The notes under the pieces were generated by a model, which made no database searches, was not told where the DNA came from, and saw nothing but the letters and a program-made list of their open reading frames with translations. The position numbers and the translations under genes are program-made. From Amycolatopsis sp. FBCC-B4732 (GTDB taxonomy: Bacteria; Actinomycetota; Actinomycetes; Mycobacteriales; Pseudonocardiaceae), in the NCBI RefSeq assembly GCF_023008405.1, contig NZ_CP095376.1, positions 5,666,001-5,730,000 of the forward strand: a DNA stretch of 64,000 nucleotides. Reading direction: 5' to 3'. This document shows, in pieces, positions 59,710 through 64,000 of the stretch (positions are counted from its first letter, which is position 1; each line of letters opens with the position of its first letter).

Positions 59710-61884
59710 GTGTCCCTGACCGATGTGGTCGCCCCCAGTCCTGCCCCCGAGAACGTCGCCGCACTGGTCGGCGAACGCCTTTCGCTGTCCGCCCTCCACC
59801 AGCTGGGCGGCACCCTCGGCGGCTATTCCTTCGTGAAGGTCGTGGTGGACCGGGAAAAGTCGGTGATCCACTTCCTGAACGACGCGCGGCATTCCTTTCA
59901 CGCGATCTATATCGGCGAAGAGATCCTCGGCGTCCCCGGGGAACGGGTGCGCGCGGAGATCGACTCGTACAACCAGGCTTTCTACCACGGCCCGGATCGC
60001 CGGTTCCTGCTCGGCATTCTGGCCCGGCACCCGCAGATGCTTTCGCTGGAGACGGTCGAGGTCGACACGATGCCGGCCGCGCTGATCCGCGAGTTCCACG
60101 CCTTCGTCGCCGAGCACGTCGACCCGGCGCTGCCGCTGGTGTTCAAGCCGGCCAACCAGCTGCAGGAACGGATCGTCCGGGAGATCCCGGCGGCCGAGCT
60201 GCCCCGCGTCTTCGCGCACGAGCTGTTCTCGACGGCGCCGTTCGTGGCGCTGAACCCCGGCACGGCCACCGGCCGGCTGCGCGCGTTCCGCACCGAGGCC
60301 GAGTACCGGGCGGCGACGCTGGACTGGACGGACATCATCGTGATGGACCGCGTCCCCGACGACGTCCCGCGGCTGTCGGGCATCATCAACGCCCGGCACA
60401 CGACGCCGCTGTCGCACACCAACGTGCTGGCCACCGGCTGGCAGATCCCGAACGCGGTCCAGCTCGGCGCGCTCGCCGAGATCGAGCGCCGCGGCCTCGA
60501 CGGCAAGTGGGTCGAGTACACGGTGGATACGCAGGCGCTGTCCCTGCGCGAGATCCCCGAGCCGCCCGCCGCGACGCCGCCGAGCTGGTACGCCCAGCGC
60601 GTCACGCTGGAGCAGCCGGAAGCCGACCACAGCCCGATCGTGAACCTCGCCCGCCTGCGCGCGGCCGACCGCCACCGCTACGGCACCAAGGCGGCCAACC
60701 TCGGCGAGCTGCACCACGTGCTGGCACGCGGCTCCCAGCGGCTGCTCGGCTTCTACCAGGTGCCGCGCCCGCCGAGGGAGAACCTGCTGCCGTACCTGGC
60801 CCGGCTGCTGGACGTCCCCACCGGCCCGACGGCATCCGACCACCGCGCCGAGCCCACGGTTCCCGACCAGCCCGCGGCTCCGGGGCGGTTCGCGGCTGAG
60901 GACCGGTTCGCGGGTGCGGACCAGCCTGCGGCTATAAGCCGGTTCGCGGCTGAGGACCGGTTCGCGGTTGCCGACCAGCCCGCAGCTCCGGGCCGGTTCG
61001 CGGGTGCCGACTCCGCCACCAGCCCCGCGGTCGCCGACCTGACCGTCGCGGCCCGCCGGCTGCTCGACGAGCGCGTGCGCGTCCCCCGCGGGATCGCCCT
61101 GCCGTTCTCGCTGCAGCGGCGGTTCCTGGAGTCGTCGCCGCGGATCCAGCAGGCCATCGGCAAGCTGAAGATGGCCCTGGAGCTGGACGCGCGAGAGATC
61201 GAGCCGCTGTGCGTCGAGCTGCAGACGCTGATCCGGTCGGCCCGCATGCCCGGCGCGCTGGCCGGCGAGATCGACTCCGCGCTGGTGTCCCAGCTGGCCG
61301 GCGTGCGCGCGTTCGTCGTGCGCAGTTCGTCGAACGCCGAAGACCTCGCCGGGTTCTCGGCCGCCGGGATCTACGAGTCGCTCAACCACGTCACCACCGC
61401 CGAGCGGATCTTCGCCAGTGTTAAGGAGGTCTGGGCGTCGCTGGTGTCGGTGCGCAGCGTCCGCCTGCGCCGCCAGGCCGGGATCTCCCTCGACGACTGC
61501 TACATGGGTGTCGTGATCCAGGAGCAGGTCACGGCCGACTTCGGCGGCGTGCTGGTGACGACGAACCCGATGAACCGCGCGGACTTCCGCACGGTCTACG
61601 TCAACGTGTCGCCCCGGGTCACCGACGTCGTCGAGGGCTCGGTCCTGCCGATGCAGTACCTGTATTCGACGGTCGAGGGCGGCGGCCGCACGGTGTCGCT
61701 GGGCGACGCGCCCGAGGACCTCGACGAAGCCGCCCACGCGCAGCTGCAACGGCTCGCCGTCGCCGGTCGCCTGCTGCAGGGCCACTTCTCGCCCGACTAC
61801 ACGTTCGATTCGCCGGTGGACGTCGAGTGGCTCGCCGACCGCGACCACATCCACATCGTGCAGCTGCGTCCGTATTCCGTTTGA
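59710..61884 (+). CDS. Dikinase-like PEP/pyruvate-binding protein with permuted domains
   Basis: The protein has 724 residues with GTG 59710 behind GAGGAG. The N-terminal part (1-200) is of unknown type. A phospho-His swivel domain is at about 205-255 (GIINARHTTPLSHTNVLATG, His in LSHTN). The C-terminal half is a PPDK/PEP-synthase ATP-grasp (RYGTKAANLGELHHVL, RVPRGIALPFSL, VVRSSSNAEDLAGFSAAGIY, EQVTADFGGVLVTTNP, and the terminal HIHIVQLRPYSV). The order swivel then ATP-grasp is the reverse of PEP synthase and resembles plant glucan water dikinase. A linker repeat separates domains. The substrate is unknown. An MFS gene follows 19 bases later. Confidence 0.8.
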   Translation: MSLTDVVAPSPAPENVAALVGERLSLSALHQLGGTLGGYSFVKVVVDREKSVIHFLNDARHSFHAIYIGEEILGVPGERVRAEIDSYNQAFYHGPDRRFLLGILARHPQMLSLETVEVDTMPAALIREFHAFVAEHVDPALPLVFKPANQLQERIVREIPAAELPRVFAHELFSTAPFVALNPGTATGRLRAFRTEAEYRAATLDWTDIIVMDRVPDDVPRLSGIINARHTTPLSHTNVLATGWQIPNAVQLGALAEIERRGLDGKWVEYTVDTQALSLREIPEPPAATPPSWYAQRVTLEQPEADHSPIVNLARLRAADRHRYGTKAANLGELHHVLARGSQRLLGFYQVPRPPRENLLPYLARLLDVPTGPTASDHRAEPTVPDQPAAPGRFAAEDRFAGADQPAAISRFAAEDRFAVADQPAAPGRFAGADSATSPAVADLTVAARRLLDERVRVPRGIALPFSLQRRFLESSPRIQQAIGKLKMALELDAREIEPLCVELQTLIRSARMPGALAGEIDSALVSQLAGVRAFVVRSSSNAEDLAGFSAAGIYESLNHVTTAERIFASVKEVWASLVSVRSVRLRRQAGISLDDCYMGVVIQEQVTADFGGVLVTTNPMNRADFRTVYVNVSPRVTDVVEGSVLPMQYLYSTVEGGGRTVSLGDAPEDLDEAAHAQLQRLAVAGRLLQGHFSPDYTFDSPVDVEWLADRDHIHIVQLRPYSV
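60865..61026 (+). repeat. 54-bp minisatellite in the dikinase-like gene
   Basis: Three copies begin at 60865, 60919 and 60973 (exact 54-bp period) and encode DQPAAPGRFAAEDRFAGA, DQPAAISRFAAEDRFAVA and a diverged third copy. Each holds two inner RFA-E/AD units. The repeat lies in the hinge between the swivel-side and ATP-binding parts. Confidence 0.9.
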
Positions 61885-61903
61885 TCCTCCAGGAGACACC
61901 ACC

Positions 61904-63169
61904 ATGCTGGGCTTTCGCCTGCCCGCGAAACCGGCCGTCCAGCGCGCCGTCCGGCTGACCTACGGGTTCCAGTTCTTCTTCGGCCTGCTGCTGTGGGTGC
62001 CGATCTTCTACCAGTACCAGAAGCTCGTCGGCCTCTCCGACAGCGAGATCTTCGGCATCCAGAGCATCTACTACGTCGTGTTCTGCCTGCTGGAGATCCC
62101 GACGGGCCTGATCGCCGACCGCTTCGACTACCGCACCTCGCTGACGGCGGGCGCCGGCGTGCTGGTGGTGGCGAACCTGGTGCCGGTGTTCCTGGGCTCG
62201 TACCCCGGGTTCCTGCTGCACTTCATCCTGATCGCCCTGGCCCGCTCGCTCGTGTCCGGCGCGCAAAGCGCGTACCTGTACGAGTACCTGCACGCCCACG
62301 GCGAAGGAGAGCACTACCTCCGCGTCGAGGGTGTCGGCCGTGCGTACAGCCTGGTCGGCAAGATCGTGTACTGGCCGGTGATCGGCCTGCTGATGACGTG
62401 GAACCTCCCTTCCCCGTACTGGCTGACGGCGATCAACGCGGCCGTGGCGCTGGCGCTCGCCTGCAAGCTCCCGCCGATCCCCGGCGGCCGACGCACCTCG
62501 GGCAAGACGGCGTCGCTGCTGTCGGGCGTCGGCGGCGCGGTGGCCGCGCTGCGGTCGTCCCGGTGGCTGGCTTTGCTGATGGTGCAGGGCATCGCGATGT
62601 TCACCCTCGTCCGGATCTGCCAGGTGAACCTGTTCCAGCCGATCCTGGAGTCGAAGTCGCTTTCGGTGAACTGGTACGGCGCCGTCCTGGCCGCGATGAC
62701 GGTCTTCGAAGCACTCGGCGCGGCCCGCCCTCACCGCCTCCGCCGCGCGATCGGCCCGGTGGGCTCGGTGTTCACGCTGACGATCGTGATGGCGTCGTGC
62801 CTCGGCCTGCTGGTCTGGGCGGGGCCCTTCCCGGCGGTGGTGCTGCTGTGCGTCTTCGCGGTGGCGACCGGCATCGCGTTCCCGGTGCAGAAGCAGCTGC
62901 TGAACGACTCCATCCCGGACTCCCGCTACCGCGCGACCCTGCTGTCCATGGAGTCCATTGTGGACCGCGCGGTGTGCGCGCTGGTGGCGGTGGCACTGGG
63001 CGCGTACCTGGCGGCCGGGCAGCTGAACGAGTTCCTGCTGCTGACGGCCGTGGTCACGTGCGCCGCGATGGGGCTGCTGGCGCTGCTCCTGCTCGCGGTC
63101 CGCAAGCACCGCTCCGACCGCCGGGTGCCGGTGGTCCGCGCACCGGCGCCTGAAACCGTCAGTCGATGA
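61904..63169 (+). CDS. MFS transporter linked to the dikinase-like gene
   Basis: The protein has 421 residues and about 12 membrane helices. It opens MLGFRLPAKPAVQRAVRLTY, then FQFFFGLLLWVPIFYQYQKL. The loop after helix 2 has EIPTGLIADRFDYR, the motif A position, and IALARSLVSGAQSAYLYEYL resembles the group of MFS proteins near tetracycline-type exporters. It has a GGAG site and only 19 bases from the preceding gene, so co-expression is likely. The direction and substrate are unknown. It overlaps recX by 11 bases. Confidence 0.82.
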   Translation: MLGFRLPAKPAVQRAVRLTYGFQFFFGLLLWVPIFYQYQKLVGLSDSEIFGIQSIYYVVFCLLEIPTGLIADRFDYRTSLTAGAGVLVVANLVPVFLGSYPGFLLHFILIALARSLVSGAQSAYLYEYLHAHGEGEHYLRVEGVGRAYSLVGKIVYWPVIGLLMTWNLPSPYWLTAINAAVALALACKLPPIPGGRRTSGKTASLLSGVGGAVAALRSSRWLALLMVQGIAMFTLVRICQVNLFQPILESKSLSVNWYGAVLAAMTVFEALGAARPHRLRRAIGPVGSVFTLTIVMASCLGLLVWAGPFPAVVLLCVFAVATGIAFPVQKQLLNDSIPDSRYRATLLSMESIVDRAVCALVAVALGAYLAAGQLNEFLLLTAVVTCAAMGLLALLLLAVRKHRSDRRVPVVRAPAPETVSR

Positions 63170-63704
63170 AGGCGTCGTCGAGGAGGGTGGACTCCGCGCC
63201 GTACTCGCGGAGTTCCTCCTTGATGACGCTGTACGCCAGCCCCTGCGGGTAGCCCTTGCGGGCCAGGAAGCCGAGCAGCCGCCGCAACGCCGTCTGTTCG
63301 TCGACGTTGCCCAGCGAGCCGAGGCGCTTGCGGACCAGTTCCCTGGCCATCTGCTCCTCGGACTCGCGGTCGACCTCGCCCGCCGCCTGCGCCGCGACCT
63401 CGTCGTCGACGCCTTTGCGCCGCAACTCGGCCATCAGCGCGGTGCGGGACAGGCCCTGGGTCTCGTGCCGGGACTTGACCCACAGCTCCGCGAACTCGGC
63501 GTCGTTCACCAACCCCGCCCGGTCGAGCTTGCCGAGCAGGGTCTCGCTGGTCTCCTCGTCGAACCCCTTGCGGCGCAAAGCCTGCCGGAGCTCCTCCTGA
63601 GTCCGCGCGCGCACGGCCAGGAGGTCGTAACAGATCTCCTTGGCCTTCTTGTAGCGCTCCTCGGGAGGCAGCTCCGCCGGCGGAACCTTCGGCGCCCTCG
63701 CCAC
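63159..63704 (-). CDS. recX: Regulatory protein RecX
   Basis: The protein has 181 residues with GTG 63704. Three RecX helical repeats are seen: YDLLAVRARTQEELRQALRR (about 26-45), LVNDAEFAELWVKSRHETQG (about 66-85) and a third near ALRRLLGFLARKGYPQGLAY (about 142-161). RecX blocks and remodels RecA filaments. It follows recA in the same direction, 195 bases apart. Confidence 0.93.
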   Translation of the reverse strand: MARAPKVPPAELPPEERYKKAKEICYDLLAVRARTQEELRQALRRKGFDEETSETLLGKLDRAGLVNDAEFAELWVKSRHETQGLSRTALMAELRRKGVDDEVAAQAAGEVDRESEEQMARELVRKRLGSLGNVDEQTALRRLLGFLARKGYPQGLAYSVIKEELREYGAESTLLDDAFID

Positions 63705-63772
63705 TCAGCTCACTCCTCGTTCTTCACGAACCACATCGCGCATCACCACACACGCGACCACACCCGGGGGTC

Positions 63773-63819
63773 CAGGGGGCTCGCCCCCTGGCGGGGGTCC
63801 GGGGGTTCGACCCCCGGAG
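63773..63819 (-). terminator. Double GC hairpin between recA and recX
   Basis: CCAGGGGG-CTCG-CCCCCTGG (63773-63792) is followed by TCCGGGGGT-TCG-ACCCCCGGA (63799-63819). The pair looks like the palindromic intergenic repeat common in actinomycete genomes and could attenuate read-through from recA to recX. The two units share the GGGGGTCC/A-G5 wording. Confidence 0.65.
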
Positions 63820-63899
63820 AACACGGCGAAGGGATCCAGGCGAGCGCCTTCCGCGAGCACACCCCACCCAATCCCGAAGCCCCTCCGGAGCTCCTTCGA

Positions 63900-64000
63900 T
63901 CAGAAGTCGACCGGCGCCGGAACAGCTTCGACGGCCTCGGCGTCGACCTGTGCGCCGATGCCCAGCTTCTCCTTGATGCGCTTCTCGATCTCGTTGGCGA
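63900..64000 (-). CDS. recA: RecA, C-terminal end only
   Basis: The last 33 codons read ANEIEKRIKEKLGIGAQVDA and onwards to APVDF followed by TGA (63902-63900). This matches the C-terminal tail of actinobacterial RecA, and recX follows as expected. The rest of the gene lies beyond the right edge. Confidence 0.9.
   Translation of the reverse strand, partial: ANEIEKRIKEKLGIGAQVDAEAVEAVPAPVDF

Noticed and set aside
60865..61026. Regular repeats considered as a CRISPR array
   Set aside because: The repeats are contiguous, in frame, and have no unique spacers; they encode a protein linker.
63799..63819. GGGGGTTCGACCCCCGG resembles the T-arm of a tRNA
   Set aside because: No acceptor, D or anticodon arms can be formed around it. 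It is the second of two similar hairpins.

Overview
This window is high-GC DNA (about 70% GC by eye) with frequent GTG starts, very tight gene packing and many GTGA/ATGA stop-start overlaps. The gene order nrdJ-nrdR, LysM, lexA, hflX, dapF, miaA, DUF349, an Rv2732c-like membrane protein, miaB, recX and recA is the conserved actinobacterial DNA-repair and tRNA-modification neighbourhood also known in Mycobacterium. Together with the Scr1-type DUF5753 regulator, the mycothiol-type DinB protein, an Sdh1-type succinate dehydrogenase and WXG100-like genes, this points to a Pseudonocardiales genome, most likely Amycolatopsis or a close relative. That assignment is inferred from gene content, not from a database search.

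Region by region. 1-15.5 kb is an accessory block: a YdcF-like protein, a secreted S15 peptidase, a DUF4139 protein translationally coupled to a Shedu-type anti-phage nuclease, a CBS protein, a MocR regulator with a TPR protein, a DinB-like protein, a zinc metallopeptidase, a prolyl oligopeptidase, a TetR-controlled azoreductase/SMR efflux pair, a ferritin-like protein, and two adjacent WXG100/ESX-like genes that each carry a one-base frameshift at a CCC run. 15.5-35 kb is the conserved core: nrdR and a B12-dependent ribonucleotide reductase nrdJ interrupted by a 356-residue intein, the divergent lexA/LysM SOS pair with three LexA boxes, hflX, an inserted regulator/MFS/valS trio, dapF, miaA, a DUF349 protein and miaB.

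Between miaB and recX the conserved order is broken by about 28 kb of other genes (35-63 kb). These include large helix-turn-helix regulators, a TetR/FAD-monooxygenase pair, a DHA2 drug exporter, an exact 162-bp-period duplication, a double-HTH / small membrane protein / sigma-factor trio, and a TAXI binding protein with a two-component system beside a complete gluABCD glutamate importer. Further on lie an SDR, a YoaK-family protein, a DUF5753 regulator with an array of GCGAAGC sites, an amidohydrolase with a 36-codon leader ORF, the Sdh1-type succinate dehydrogenase operon, the Entner-Doudoroff pair edd-eda, and a dikinase-like protein followed by an MFS transporter. The window ends in recX and the 3' end of recA.

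Functionally the window joins nucleotide supply and its control (nrdR-nrdJ, with candidate NrdR and DnaA sites), the SOS response (lexA, LysM, recX, recA), tRNA modification (miaA, miaB), respiration and sugar catabolism (sdh, edd-eda), glutamate uptake, detoxification and efflux, and phage defence (Shedu). I saw no rRNA, tRNA, CRISPR array or transposase.
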